The notes beneath the pieces were generated by a model that was not told where the DNA came from, did no database searches, and saw only the letters and a program-made list of their open reading frames with translations. Of a stretch of 64,000 bases of DNA, positions 41,411 to 50,365 are shown one piece after another. The position numbers and the translations under genes were made by a program. The first letter of the stretch is position 1. Every line of letters starts with the position of its first letter. The DNA comes from Fabrea salina. Taxonomy: Eukaryota > Ciliophora > Heterotrichea > Heterotrichida > Fabreidae. The stretch spans positions 124,001 to 188,000 of the forward strand of contig JALIHJ010000003.1 of the NCBI GenBank assembly GCA_022984795.1. Reading direction: 5' to 3'.

Positions 41411-44044
41411 TTAGTCAGAAGCTTTTATCGAGCTGTGCAACTTACCCGTGACTCTCATAAAAACTTCTTCTAAACTTGAGTTGCTCAGTCCCCAGTCTTC
41501 GATCCATTTGTTGATTTTGCTGGTTTTGTTCTCCACTTCCTTAAAGAACCTTTTTAAATCTTCCACTTCTGTTCTGGGCACAGAAACTAGCAAGTTGCCT
41601 CCGCTGCTATCCACTAAATGGGCACTTGGTATTAACTTGGAGAGTTCACTCCACAACTTTTCACAGTTTTGAGAAATAAACTCTATTTTGTAACCCTCAC
41701 CAAAGTGATTCTTTAGGTACAAAGAAGTTCCTACGCACCTGAACTTTCCATCAACCATCACAACTATTTTGTCACCCAAGACCTCTGCTTCTTCCATTGA
41801 GTGTGTAGAAAGGACTATTACTTTGTCTTTTTTCATCTTCTGAACCAACTTCCAAACAAACCTGCGCGAAATAGGGTCCATTCCTGTGGTGGGTTCGTCC
41901 ATAAATATTACAGCTGGGTTACCTATTCCAGATATGGCTACTGACAAGCGTCTTTTCATGCCTCCTGAGTAAGTGCACACCATTGAGTCAGCTGCTCCAA
42001 GAAGCCCTACTTCGCTGAGTTTCTCTTCAACCAGGCTTTTTTCGAGTTCTTTAGAAATGTTTTTGATTGAAGTAAAAAGGTGTAAGTGCTGCTTTCCAGT
42101 AAGTTCTTCCCAAAGAATGTTGAATTGGGGACAGTAACCTATGATTCTGCTGATTGAGTCTTGTTCTGTGTTGATGTCGTAGTTAGTGATGTACGCAGTT
42201 CCTGAAGTTGGAGTGAGTAGTCCTGTTAGCATGCTCATAAGTGTTGTTTTGCCTGCACCATTGTGTCCAATCAGCACTAAAACTTGGTCTTTGTGTACTG
42301 AAAGTTCCAGAGGTTTGACTGCTTGGATTTCTCTTTCAAGTTTGCAAAAAGAGTACTTTTTAAAAGTTTTACATATTTTTTCAAGTCTCAGTCCTTCTCC
42401 TGGCTCAGCTTCAGGGCTTTCGTGAGAAACTTGGGAACTTTCTTCTTGAGATGCAATGTCCACAAGTTCAATTTCGGAGCTAGCGCGGTTGTTTGGTTTG
42501 AAGCCCCAGTACTCTTTTGTAAAAGGAAACCAGAGGGGCGAGTGCTTTCCTCTGTTTGCAGGTATCACGTGGTCAAAAAACCAAGTCAGCACTGCAAATA
42601 TTACTATGTCAACTAGCAAGTTGAATACAGAAACGTAAGTGGGTGGAATTCTGTAAAACATTCCTTCAACATGACCTTCTCTGTAAGAAAAAAAGTCTGT
42701 CCAGGTGTACTCTGTGCCCTTGACCCACATTCTTTCAGAGTGACTAGGATGTGAAGAGGACTTTACTGCTATGTCGTTGAACATCTTTGAAAAGTTAAAA
42801 GGCGGGTAGTACTTACAAAAGTCAAGCAACATTTTAGCCCAGTTCGGAAGGGTTTCTACGTGCAACAGCATCATCAACAAGTGGTTCTGCAAAAATATCT
42901 GTAAAACTAAACCACCCAGTAAAAAGGCGTAGGACAAAGTGTAAGCAAGCCTAGCAGAGCCAATTAAAGTACTTACAAAAAACCCAAATATAATCATTGT
43001 AATTCCAAACAACAAGAAAGTCAACAGCAACACTAAGTAAGGAGTGTTCAAGAAAAAGTCAAAGTTACTAACGTAGCCACACAAAATAAGCAAGTTTGTG
43101 CTGAACAAGTTCAGGAAAAGCCCTATTATGAACCAAGAGATCCAGAAACTAGTGGCAGAAACTCCCATTACGCTTAGTCCGTGTCTAAGTTTGTTTTCCT
43201 TTTCCTTGACAATTTCAGACACAAGCATGCTGAAAATAAACATAGGAGGAATAAAGAAGTACAGAGGCCCTGAACTGCTTACTATGTCCACTCCCTCTAT
43301 AATTCTGTTGGAAACCGTTGGAAAGCGCTGGACCTCCACTTCGATCACTGGCTTTTCAATTCCTTTGCGGTGCGAGTGGTATGCAAGCAGTGCGTTGTCT
43401 ACTGCTACTTTAAGGGCAATTACAGTTTTGTCCAGAGGGTCTGGGGCACTTCTGTCAGAGACAAAGGGACTTTTGGTGAAGTTGTAAACTATTGAGTAAA
43501 CTTGCCCTTGGACTCCTTGAGCTTCGCAGGGAAGGGACTCCAAATAGGGATTCTGGGGCAGTTCGAGTTCTTTGGTACAAAAAACAACTCCTATTTGGGT
43601 TTTGTGCGTGTGGTTGTTTACTTGTGTAAAGAATTCTTTGTAGTTGTTTTCAGAGTAGACTCTGATGTCTTTGCCTAGTTCTAAGCTGGACTCTTCAGCA
43701 ATCTGGTTTAGCAAAAAGTCAGTCCAGTCAGTTTTCCCGTGAGTAAAGCCAACTCCTAAACTAACGCAGTTTTGGTCTAAACACTTAGGAACGTGCGAAG
43801 CTGCCTTTACTGGGTGGTCTACAACCTCGTCTAATTTGATGTACCCAGTAATTATGGCTTGGATTGTAAGTAAGTGTATGCATATGAACACTGGTGAAAG
43901 CAGCTGCACGCTTGTTGAAAACAACTGGTTCCTGAAAATAAGGTAGTTCTTCCAAGTCAAAGCTTTGATGTGCCTAAAGTTTTCTTTCATAGCAAATTTA
44001 ATTCTAGAGCAGGGCGAAGACTTGTTTTTTTGCCTTAGTGCCAT
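41411..44044 (-). CDS. ABC transporter, subfamily A, half-size
   Basis: This 877-residue protein has one membrane domain (first span near LISPVFICIHLLTI, then a large extracytoplasmic loop of about 200 residues and a six-helix bundle such as MFIFSMLVSEIVKEKENKLRHGLSV) followed by one nucleotide-binding domain. Walker A is GHNGAGKTTLMS, the signature is YSGGMKRRLSVAIS, Walker B is AVIFMDEPTTGMDP and the switch is LSTHSMEEAEVL. Membrane-first order and the long loop are typical of ABCA, normally lipid exporters or flippases. Half-size members must pair to work. It lies 12 nt downstream of Timeless on the same strand. Confidence 0.93.
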   Translation of the reverse strand: MALRQKNKSSPCSRIKFAMKENFRHIKALTWKNYLIFRNQLFSTSVQLLSPVFICIHLLTIQAIITGYIKLDEVVDHPVKAASHVPKCLDQNCVSLGVGFTHGKTDWTDFLLNQIAEESSLELGKDIRVYSENNYKEFFTQVNNHTHKTQIGVVFCTKELELPQNPYLESLPCEAQGVQGQVYSIVYNFTKSPFVSDRSAPDPLDKTVIALKVAVDNALLAYHSHRKGIEKPVIEVEVQRFPTVSNRIIEGVDIVSSSGPLYFFIPPMFIFSMLVSEIVKEKENKLRHGLSVMGVSATSFWISWFIIGLFLNLFSTNLLILCGYVSNFDFFLNTPYLVLLLTFLLFGITMIIFGFFVSTLIGSARLAYTLSYAFLLGGLVLQIFLQNHLLMMLLHVETLPNWAKMLLDFCKYYPPFNFSKMFNDIAVKSSSHPSHSERMWVKGTEYTWTDFFSYREGHVEGMFYRIPPTYVSVFNLLVDIVIFAVLTWFFDHVIPANRGKHSPLWFPFTKEYWGFKPNNRASSEIELVDIASQEESSQVSHESPEAEPGEGLRLEKICKTFKKYSFCKLEREIQAVKPLELSVHKDQVLVLIGHNGAGKTTLMSMLTGLLTPTSGTAYITNYDINTEQDSISRIIGYCPQFNILWEELTGKQHLHLFTSIKNISKELEKSLVEEKLSEVGLLGAADSMVCTYSGGMKRRLSVAISGIGNPAVIFMDEPTTGMDPISRRFVWKLVQKMKKDKVIVLSTHSMEEAEVLGDKIVVMVDGKFRCVGTSLYLKNHFGEGYKIEFISQNCEKLWSELSKLIPSAHLVDSSGGNLLVSVPRTEVEDLKRFFKEVENKTSKINKWIEDWGLSNSSLEEVFMRVTGKLHSSIKASD

Positions 44045-44056
44045 TTTAATATAGCA

Positions 44057-46747
44057 TTAATTACCAAACAGTGAATTAAAGTTTCCAGAAGAATAAAACT
44101 CTTCTTCAGGCTCTTCGTGGGACTCGTCAGCTAAAAGGTCCTGGACTCTTTGAGTTAGGTCTTCTGGAGTTGAGTTCAGTCTCCAGCACCACTCTCCGTC
44201 TTTGGGAGGCCTGAAGCCAATGCTACTTAGTAAGTTTTCAAACACTTTGTCAGTGTAAAGCTCAAAGTCTTGGGGGCTTAGAGGCACAAGGGCATACTCG
44301 CAAGTGTCAAAGAGTTCCAAAAATGCTTTGTGTTCTTGTTTTATGACTTCTAAAGTTTTTTTTAGTTTTTCTCGGCCAAACTTCTCACAAGCTTTAGGCA
44401 AAGCGTTCCTTAAGTCTGGAACTTCTTCGTAAAGTTGCTCTAAGTTCTTTGTTCCTTTGTGAAGTTTGAGTTTTTTAATTCGGGCTTTGACTTGGGACTG
44501 TGTTTTGTTTCCAAAAAGAGAACTTAAAGCTTGCACAGAGTTGCTAAGGTCCTTGAAGGTAGGGTAGTTTTCTACCAGCAGTTCGTCTTCTTCTCTAGTC
44601 CAGACAGTTTCTGATAGTTCTGGTTCTTGGTCAAGTTCGAGTTCTTCGTAGTTGGATAAAATCAAGTTTTTAGTGGCTCGGTCTTTAATTCGGAACAAAG
44701 CTTCAACTACTACTAGTTTGTTAGTTTTCATGAGTTCAAAAAACTTGTGGGTGATCTCTGCAACTACTTGTTGCAGTTCTTTTAAACTAGAGTCAATGGT
44801 TCTGTCGTTAAGTATGTTGTTGAAGATGTTCAGGTACTCTAGTTGGAAAAACACCCACTCTGCTTGACACTCCTTCAAAATTCTTTTTAGGAACTCTGTT
44901 ACTTGCAAGTTAACACTGTGGGAGTTTTCTTTGTAGTTCCTTAAAACAAAGCAGTACTTAGAAATAACACTGGGATCCACAAGCAAGGAAAACTCTATGT
45001 CAAAGTTAAGTTGTCTTTCTTTGTAAACTACTTCTGACTGGGGCTCTTCTTCACTCATGTAGTCTTCGCTTTCGTCGCCAGGCTTTTTGTTTTGGATGAT
45101 TTTTTCAGTTCTCACTGTTAAAGCCTTTCCTTTAGAGTACTGTTCCAGCATTTGGAAAGTAATTTGGTTTAGTTCTATAATGTCCAGAAGTAGGCTTTCT
45201 TTGTTAACTCCTGGTTCCCAGTAGTCAAAAGCTTTTCTGCAGACTCTAGCCATTTCGTGGTAGAACACGTTCTGCATAAGTATTTTGGCGTTTCTGTTTG
45301 TGAGTTCATCAGAGGACTGGGACATTTCTTGGACCAAGTACAAAAACTGAGTCAGGAACTTGATTGCAGAGTGGACTTCCCGAGTGTTAAAGTCCTTTTT
45401 GGCGGTTTTCTTGAACTCAACAACAAAACTTCTGTACAAGTACTCGAAGTTAGGCAGTTTCAGGGCTTCAGCAACGCAAGAAACCTCAAGTTGGGACCCT
45501 TTGCATTTGCATCTCAAGAACTCAAACATAAAGGCTTGGAACAAAAAGTAGCAAGTTTTGTCCTCTGCTTCTAGTTTGTCGGACTCTTTGTAAAACTCCA
45601 CAAAAATGCTTTCCACTAAAGGCTCAAAGCAGTGTTCCAAAACCTCATTAGCGAAGTGCTTGATCTTTTTGATCAGAGTTAAGTCAATAGTTGCTAGTTC
45701 TTTCTTGGAAGTTAGTTCAGTGGTTTCCTTTCTTCTGATAGCTTTGGTTTGTTGTTGAGGGACTTTGTTGAGTTCAATTTGTTCTTTGAAGGGGTTGTGG
45801 TAGACAATGCTTGTTCCATTGATGCTTCTTTTCATTTTGTAGTTTGATCCGAACTTGGAGTGCCTTGAAGACATTTCTCTCATTTTAAGTTTTTTCTTTT
45901 CTCGTTCTTTTTGGCGTATTGCACTCAGCAAAGAGTACTCTTGGGCCTCAAACATCTTTTTAGGTTCAAAGTCCTTTAGGATGTAGTAGAATATTTCCAA
46001 AAAACACAGGTTAAGCTTCCTCACTGAGTTGTTTGTGAAGTCGTGGGCCATGTAAACTATTGCTTCCAAAATAGTTTCGTCAGCTAGTTTGTGCAGGAGT
46101 CTTCTCTGCAGGTCCTTGAAGTTGTCTTCTCTGGAGTTGTAAACTGAGACTCGCTGGGCTCCACGGAACACACTTAAACTCCTGTCAGGAATAGCAAGTA
46201 AGTTCCTGAAAAGGTACACTATGAGTTCAAGCATTTGGTCGTGTTGTTCGTTTCTTTCTTCGGAAGGCTTGGACATGCACTCTGCTAAGTGGCTCACAAT
46301 TACTTTGAGGGCGTCTTTGCTGGTCACGAAACTGAGTTTGTAGTTTTGAAGGGTTTCTAAGCACTTTTGGAAGTTGAAATGCTCTTTTTGGGGTTTTTCA
46401 GTGAGTGAAACAAGCACTATAATTACGTAAAATGCTAGTTGGCGGTCTTGAGGGTAGCTCACTAAGAGTTTGAGTAGGTCGCTTTCAACTATGTTCCACT
46501 CTCCTAGTTCAAGTCTTTTAAGCGTGGAGTCTGGGTTTTCGTTTCTAAGGTGCTTGTAAAGTTCTTTTAGGAACTCTATCGACTCTTCGTTCTTTACATA
46601 AGTTTCTACGTTGCCTACGTACTTGGTGCAGCCCAAAGACTGGACTAGAAAAATCAAATCGTTCACTTCTCTGGGGTCTAGTTGTGGAGCTTCTTCTGGG
46701 TCTGACTCTTCAGAGATGCTGATTTCTTCTTTGGCTTCTTCTTCCAT
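44057..46747 (-). CDS. Timeless/Tof1/Swi1 replication fork protection protein
   Basis: This 896-residue protein resembles TIMELESS/Tof1. The N-terminal helical repeats include LLKLLVSYPQDRQLAFYVIIVL, and RHSKFGSNYKMKRSINGTSIVYHNPFKEQ resembles the conserved RHSRFGG linker of the family. The C-terminal part has WTREEDELLVENYPTFKDL...GNKTQSQVKARIKKL, the Myb-like PAB segment seen in human TIMELESS. Tim/Tof1 with Tipin/Csm3 couples the CMG helicase to polymerase and to checkpoint signalling. The GINS subunit PSF1 is also in the window (9504). Confidence 0.87.
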   Translation of the reverse strand: MEEEAKEEISISEESDPEEAPQLDPREVNDLIFLVQSLGCTKYVGNVETYVKNEESIEFLKELYKHLRNENPDSTLKRLELGEWNIVESDLLKLLVSYPQDRQLAFYVIIVLVSLTEKPQKEHFNFQKCLETLQNYKLSFVTSKDALKVIVSHLAECMSKPSEERNEQHDQMLELIVYLFRNLLAIPDRSLSVFRGAQRVSVYNSREDNFKDLQRRLLHKLADETILEAIVYMAHDFTNNSVRKLNLCFLEIFYYILKDFEPKKMFEAQEYSLLSAIRQKEREKKKLKMREMSSRHSKFGSNYKMKRSINGTSIVYHNPFKEQIELNKVPQQQTKAIRRKETTELTSKKELATIDLTLIKKIKHFANEVLEHCFEPLVESIFVEFYKESDKLEAEDKTCYFLFQAFMFEFLRCKCKGSQLEVSCVAEALKLPNFEYLYRSFVVEFKKTAKKDFNTREVHSAIKFLTQFLYLVQEMSQSSDELTNRNAKILMQNVFYHEMARVCRKAFDYWEPGVNKESLLLDIIELNQITFQMLEQYSKGKALTVRTEKIIQNKKPGDESEDYMSEEEPQSEVVYKERQLNFDIEFSLLVDPSVISKYCFVLRNYKENSHSVNLQVTEFLKRILKECQAEWVFFQLEYLNIFNNILNDRTIDSSLKELQQVVAEITHKFFELMKTNKLVVVEALFRIKDRATKNLILSNYEELELDQEPELSETVWTREEDELLVENYPTFKDLSNSVQALSSLFGNKTQSQVKARIKKLKLHKGTKNLEQLYEEVPDLRNALPKACEKFGREKLKKTLEVIKQEHKAFLELFDTCEYALVPLSPQDFELYTDKVFENLLSSIGFRPPKDGEWCWRLNSTPEDLTQRVQDLLADESHEEPEEEFYSSGNFNSLFGN

Positions 46748-46881
46748 TTTCGCGGGAATTATTACTGAGTCTGGTCATGTATATCTTTCTTTTTTTAATG
46801 AATTCAGTTTTGGCTTTATTCATGACTTTAATGAGTGTTTAGGTTTTTCAGGATACTAGTATAACTCTGGCCATTATAATC

Positions 46882-47388
46882 TTATTTATAGTAAACAGAG
46901 TTAAATCTTTTGTTCTGGAGTCTGATAAACTGGGTCTGGATAAACTTTTGCTGCTCTATAGCTTGGACTTTTTCTATAAGAGCTTGGTTTTCAAGTTCGT
47001 CTGGTTTGGATTCTTCAAGTAGTTTATTGAGTTTGTTTTGGAAGACAACCTTTTCAACTAGGTTTTTGTCAACAGGAATCTTTTCTAGGTAGGTTTTTTT
47101 CTTGGGTGGGTTTTTAAGTAGTGACATTTGCTTGTCAAAGTTTTGGCTGGAGGTGTGCTTGTAAGTGTGCTTAGGTTGAGTTGACTGCTTCCTTTTCAAA
47201 AACTCTACTTGTTTGCGAATTACTGAGTCTAAGTTTTCTTGGCTTTCAGTTTGTTCAAAGTCACTTGAGTAACCCTGGGAATCACTTGCAATGGATTCAC
47301 TTGCGACAGACTCACTTTGAAAGGACTTTTCAGATTCACTTTTAATGCTTTCTAGGGACAACTTAGTTTCAATCAAAGAAGAAGACAT
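46882..47388 (-). CDS. Hypothetical Ser/Glu-rich protein
   Basis: This 168-residue protein begins with a Ser/Glu-rich, probably disordered region (SESEKSFQSESVASESIASD) and ends with a basic/helical one (PPKKKTYLEKIPVDKNLVEK, QQKFIQTQFIRLQNKRFNSVYYK). No family is recognised. The serine/acid pattern suggests phosphorylation but proves nothing. The 134-nt gap to its right, up to Timeless, holds no gene that I can see. Confidence 0.62.
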   Translation of the reverse strand: MSSSLIETKLSLESIKSESEKSFQSESVASESIASDSQGYSSDFEQTESQENLDSVIRKQVEFLKRKQSTQPKHTYKHTSSQNFDKQMSLLKNPPKKKTYLEKIPVDKNLVEKVVFQNKLNKLLEESKPDELENQALIEKVQAIEQQKFIQTQFIRLQNKRFNSVYYK

Positions 47389-47407
47389 TTAAAGTTTTAA
47401 TGCGACA

Positions 47408-48328
47408 TTAAAGAAAATACTCAGGAGCAGGTTTCCTCACTGGGGTTTGTCTTTCTTCTTGAGGTGCAGCTTGGAACGTAGTGAAGTCAGGCACAAGAGT
47501 TTCGTCCAACTGCATAATGGCAGCTGTGTTTCCACATCTGTAACAGTAGTTAGGAGCAGACCACACAGTAACTAACTTGCCGTCAAACATGCACTTGTAG
47601 CCCTCCATAATAAGTTGGTGGGCTCTGGCTATCAGTGAAATGTTATTGGTTCTGCAGAACTCCTCTACCATGTCCCCGCCAAAAACGTACCCCGCACCTC
47701 TGGGTGAAAGTCCCCACCCGTTGATTTCTTCGGGGTCAGACCAAAGCAAGTCGCACATAGCGCCGTCATGCGGCACTTCTTGTTTCCTGTCTATAGCTCT
47801 GATTTCGTCTAGTTTAGTAATAGAAGGAGACAGCCCTCCGTGCACACAAAACACCTTGTCGTCTATCAAAGCGCCTAAAGCTAAGTAATCAAAAACTTCT
47901 GTGCAGTAACGCCACACGTTGGCACTGCTGTACTTTCTGATGCACTCATCGTAAAAACCATACACCTGTGTGATTTGACGGGACTCATGGTTCCCTCTGA
48001 TAAGCATGATTCTGTCAGGGTACCTAACTTTGTAAGCTAGCAGAAGCAGCCAAGTTTCAACACTAAAGTAACCTCTGTCAACAAAGTCCCCCAAGAATAT
48101 GTAGTTTGTTTCAGGCGGAAAGCCTCCTACCTTAAAAAGCTTCATAAGATCATAGAACTGGCCGTGTATGTCGCCACATACAGTAATTGGGGAGGATATA
48201 CGGTGGACATTGCTTTCTTCTATAAGGATTTCTCTGGCCTTGGCACAGAGTTCCTTGACTTCGGCTTCTTTAATAGGTTCGCAGGACTTCAGTTGCTCTA
48301 TCCAGTTGTCTAGGTCTTGCACACTCAT
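47408..48328 (-). CDS. PPP4C: Serine/threonine protein phosphatase 4 catalytic subunit
   Basis: The 306 residues align along the whole length with PP4C. Metal-binding motifs are [10 protein letters not shown] (GDxHG), GDFVDRG and RGNHE; also [11 protein letters not shown] and the C-terminal YFL, whose Leu is methylated in PP2A-like phosphatases. [14 protein letters not shown]-type [11 protein letters not shown] and [18 protein letters not shown] support the PP2A/4/6 group, and [30 protein letters not shown] is PP4-like. The ATG at 48328 is preferred over one codon further upstream because that is TTG. Confidence 0.95.
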   Translation of the reverse strand: MSVQDLDNWIEQLKSCEPIKEAEVKELCAKAREILIEESNVHRISSPITVCGDIHGQFYDLMKLFKVGGFPPETNYIFLGDFVDRGYFSVETWLLLLAYKVRYPDRIMLIRGNHESRQITQVYGFYDECIRKYSSANVWRYCTEVFDYLALGALIDDKVFCVHGGLSPSITKLDEIRAIDRKQEVPHDGAMCDLLWSDPEEINGWGLSPRGAGYVFGGDMVEEFCRTNNISLIARAHQLIMEGYKCMFDGKLVTVWSAPNYCYRCGNTAAIMQLDETLVPDFTTFQAAPQEERQTPVRKPAPEYFL

Positions 48329-48342
48329 CAATATGAAACTTA

Positions 48343-50085
48343 TTACTTACTTACTTTTTTAGCTATTACGCACCAGTTGGACCTGTCGAAGTAGCTTTGC
48401 AGAATTTGGAATTTGTAGTTGCCTGAGTTCGCACTGACTACGAGTTTTTCTAGCTCGCCTTTTACAAAAACATGGTAAAACCTTTTGTAAACTACAGCTT
48501 GTTTTTCTTGGGCAACTTCTCCACTTACTTCCCCGTCTTCGTACTTAACGTTTAAGTGCCAAGGTACAAAGCAGTCTTGTTCAGCAAAGCTCCTTTCTGT
48601 TTGTTCTTTCGCCCAGACGTATATAAGTGCACTACCCCCTGGAGCCAGCACCCTTAGGATTTCTGTAACTGCTTGGAGCCTCAAAGAGTCGGTTGACAAG
48701 TGGTGAATCACTGCTATTGAAATGCAAACGTCAAAGGTGTGCTCTCTCACAGGCAGGTCTAAACAGTCAGCTGTAAATGTTGAAAAACCCCTTTCAGAGC
48801 AAATTCCAAGTAAGTTTTTGCTTCTGTCAGTTCCAATTCTGCAGAGGGGGTCTCCTGCCAAGTACTTTCCATTGCCACAGCCAATGTCCAGGACCAAGCA
48901 GTAAGGAGGCTGGGACCTCAGAAATTCCTCAACTTTAGGCCAAGGTTTGTACCTTGTGTTTGAGAAGTGAGGTGCAATTTTGTCGTAGGTTTCGTAAACA
49001 AATTCTTTTTCGATGTTTGTAGGTTTCTTCACATCAGAGTTTTCAAGGGTTTTGCTCAAAGTGTTTCGGTCGCAGTACTCAGGAAACCTGCACTCACAGG
49101 GTTTGTTTCTGAGTTTTCTGAATGTAAGGGAAATTCTTCTGTTTCTAAAAACAACGTTGCCGTTTAAGATGTCATACTTTCTTTGGGTGATTGCGTGCTT
49201 CCATGTGTATCTGGCTTCGTCTTCCATTACTACAAGACTTCTGGGCTCTATAAACAAGTTGTGGTCTTGGTTGTCCTTACGGAAAAGCATTGCTATTGGG
49301 CTTAACAAGGACACTGCTGCAATGGTTTCTTCAAAGGGAGAGTGTGAGTCTATGTGAGGAGGGATGCTGTTGCCTGGCAGGTACTCGTTAACAGTTAACT
49401 GGTCAAAGTGCAGATTGTACTTTTCGTAAAGCTGGTCAAGCAAAGGCTGAATCCACTCTGGCATGCACTTGCTGGGTTCGTCGGGATTAACGTTATTAGC
49501 TCCGTACACAAAATCGAAACCGTAGTGCTGAACACGCCTGTTTGTAAGGGCTTCCCACTTGTTTTTGTCGAGTTCCTCAACAATTAGTTCTTCGTATTCC
49601 TGAGAAATGTACTCATTGATTTTCGTAAGACCGTTTACAGGTACTTGGAGGTCACAAGTGGCCCCTTCAATTAGTTTAAGCTCGTGGAAGTGCAGAGGTG
49701 TGTATTGGAGAGCTATTGGGTGGGGTTTGGGCTGAAAAGGGAGTTTAGTGGTAACCTGGTTAAAGGTTTCGTGGGCTTGTGCAGCAGACTCTGTGTCTGT
49801 AAAGGCTATGTACCCGTAGTTGATTCCAGGGACTACAATTAGGTTTGAAATCGTTCCAAACTGGGAAAGGAATGGAAGTACTGTGTGGTAATCGTGTTCG
49901 TCACCATTGGACAAGTGAAGCAAAAACAAAAACGGACTGGGACTTTCAGAAAAAAGTCTGTTGTCTGGTTTTTTTTCGTAAGACCTAATGAACTCAAGGC
50001 CTCTTTGTCTTTTTTTGTAGTAGTGCTTTAGTGCTATTCTGACCTTCTTTGGCTTTTTCATAAAGTTTTTTAGAAATGATTTCAT
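48343..50085 (-). CDS. ALKBH8: ALKBH8-type tRNA wobble-uridine hydroxylase/methyltransferase
   Basis: This 580-residue protein has three domains in the ALKBH8 order. An RRM lies near residues 55-115 ([33 protein letters not shown]). The AlkB-type Fe(II)/2-oxoglutarate domain includes [20 protein letters not shown] (HxD), HAITQRKYD (second His) and [10 protein letters not shown] (Arg for 2-oxoglutarate). The C-terminal Trm9-like methyltransferase has [12 protein letters not shown] and [11 protein letters not shown]. The family methylates cm5U34 to mcm5U and hydroxylates it in certain tRNAs. Hairpin-rich DNA lies immediately upstream of the start codon (50089-50158). Confidence 0.93.
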   Translation of the reverse strand: MKSFLKNFMKKPKKVRIALKHYYKKRQRGLEFIRSYEKKPDNRLFSESPSPFLFLLHLSNGDEHDYHTVLPFLSQFGTISNLIVVPGINYGYIAFTDTESAAQAHETFNQVTTKLPFQPKPHPIALQYTPLHFHELKLIEGATCDLQVPVNGLTKINEYISQEYEELIVEELDKNKWEALTNRRVQHYGFDFVYGANNVNPDEPSKCMPEWIQPLLDQLYEKYNLHFDQLTVNEYLPGNSIPPHIDSHSPFEETIAAVSLLSPIAMLFRKDNQDHNLFIEPRSLVVMEDEARYTWKHAITQRKYDILNGNVVFRNRRISLTFRKLRNKPCECRFPEYCDRNTLSKTLENSDVKKPTNIEKEFVYETYDKIAPHFSNTRYKPWPKVEEFLRSQPPYCLVLDIGCGNGKYLAGDPLCRIGTDRSKNLLGICSERGFSTFTADCLDLPVREHTFDVCISIAVIHHLSTDSLRLQAVTEILRVLAPGGSALIYVWAKEQTERSFAEQDCFVPWHLNVKYEDGEVSGEVAQEKQAVVYKRFYHVFVKGELEKLVVSANSGNYKFQILQSYFDRSNWCVIAKKVSK

Positions 50086-50365
50086 TAAAACCCAGACTGA
50101 AAGCTGGGTTACTTAGAAGTTACTAAGTTATTTAGTTACTTTATCTAACTAAACTTAGAGTTTTTGCTTCCAAATAATTCTTGAAAAGTTAATAGAAACT
50201 TTAAGAAAACACAAACTTGCATATAATAGCAGGTAATGGCACCCGCTAAGATTAGTTTCTAAAAACAGTTTCTAACAGTGATTTCTTTTCGGGCCTAATC
50301 AGCCCATTTTGACTGGCCCATGAACTCATATTTTCAGCGGTCAGGAAGGCTTATAATAAAACACA
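50086..50365. other. 280-nt divergent spacer: hairpin cluster and eEF2 promoter region
   Basis: This is the widest divergent spacer in the window. Next to the ALKBH8 start codon lie AACCCAG/CTGGGTT (50089-50110), ACTTAG/CTAAGT (50111-50128) and TTTAGTTA/TAACTAAA (50131-50153), all perfect inverted repeats. CTAAGT (50123-50128) can instead pair with ACTTAG (50153-50158) to extend the third stem. In the right half, ACCCGCT (50241) and AGCGGT (50336) could pair with one bulge, enclosing GGGCC/GGCCC. A repeat of GTTTCTAA is also present. GCTTATAATAAAACACA precedes the eEF2 ATG. No reading frame is supported. Confidence 0.5.
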
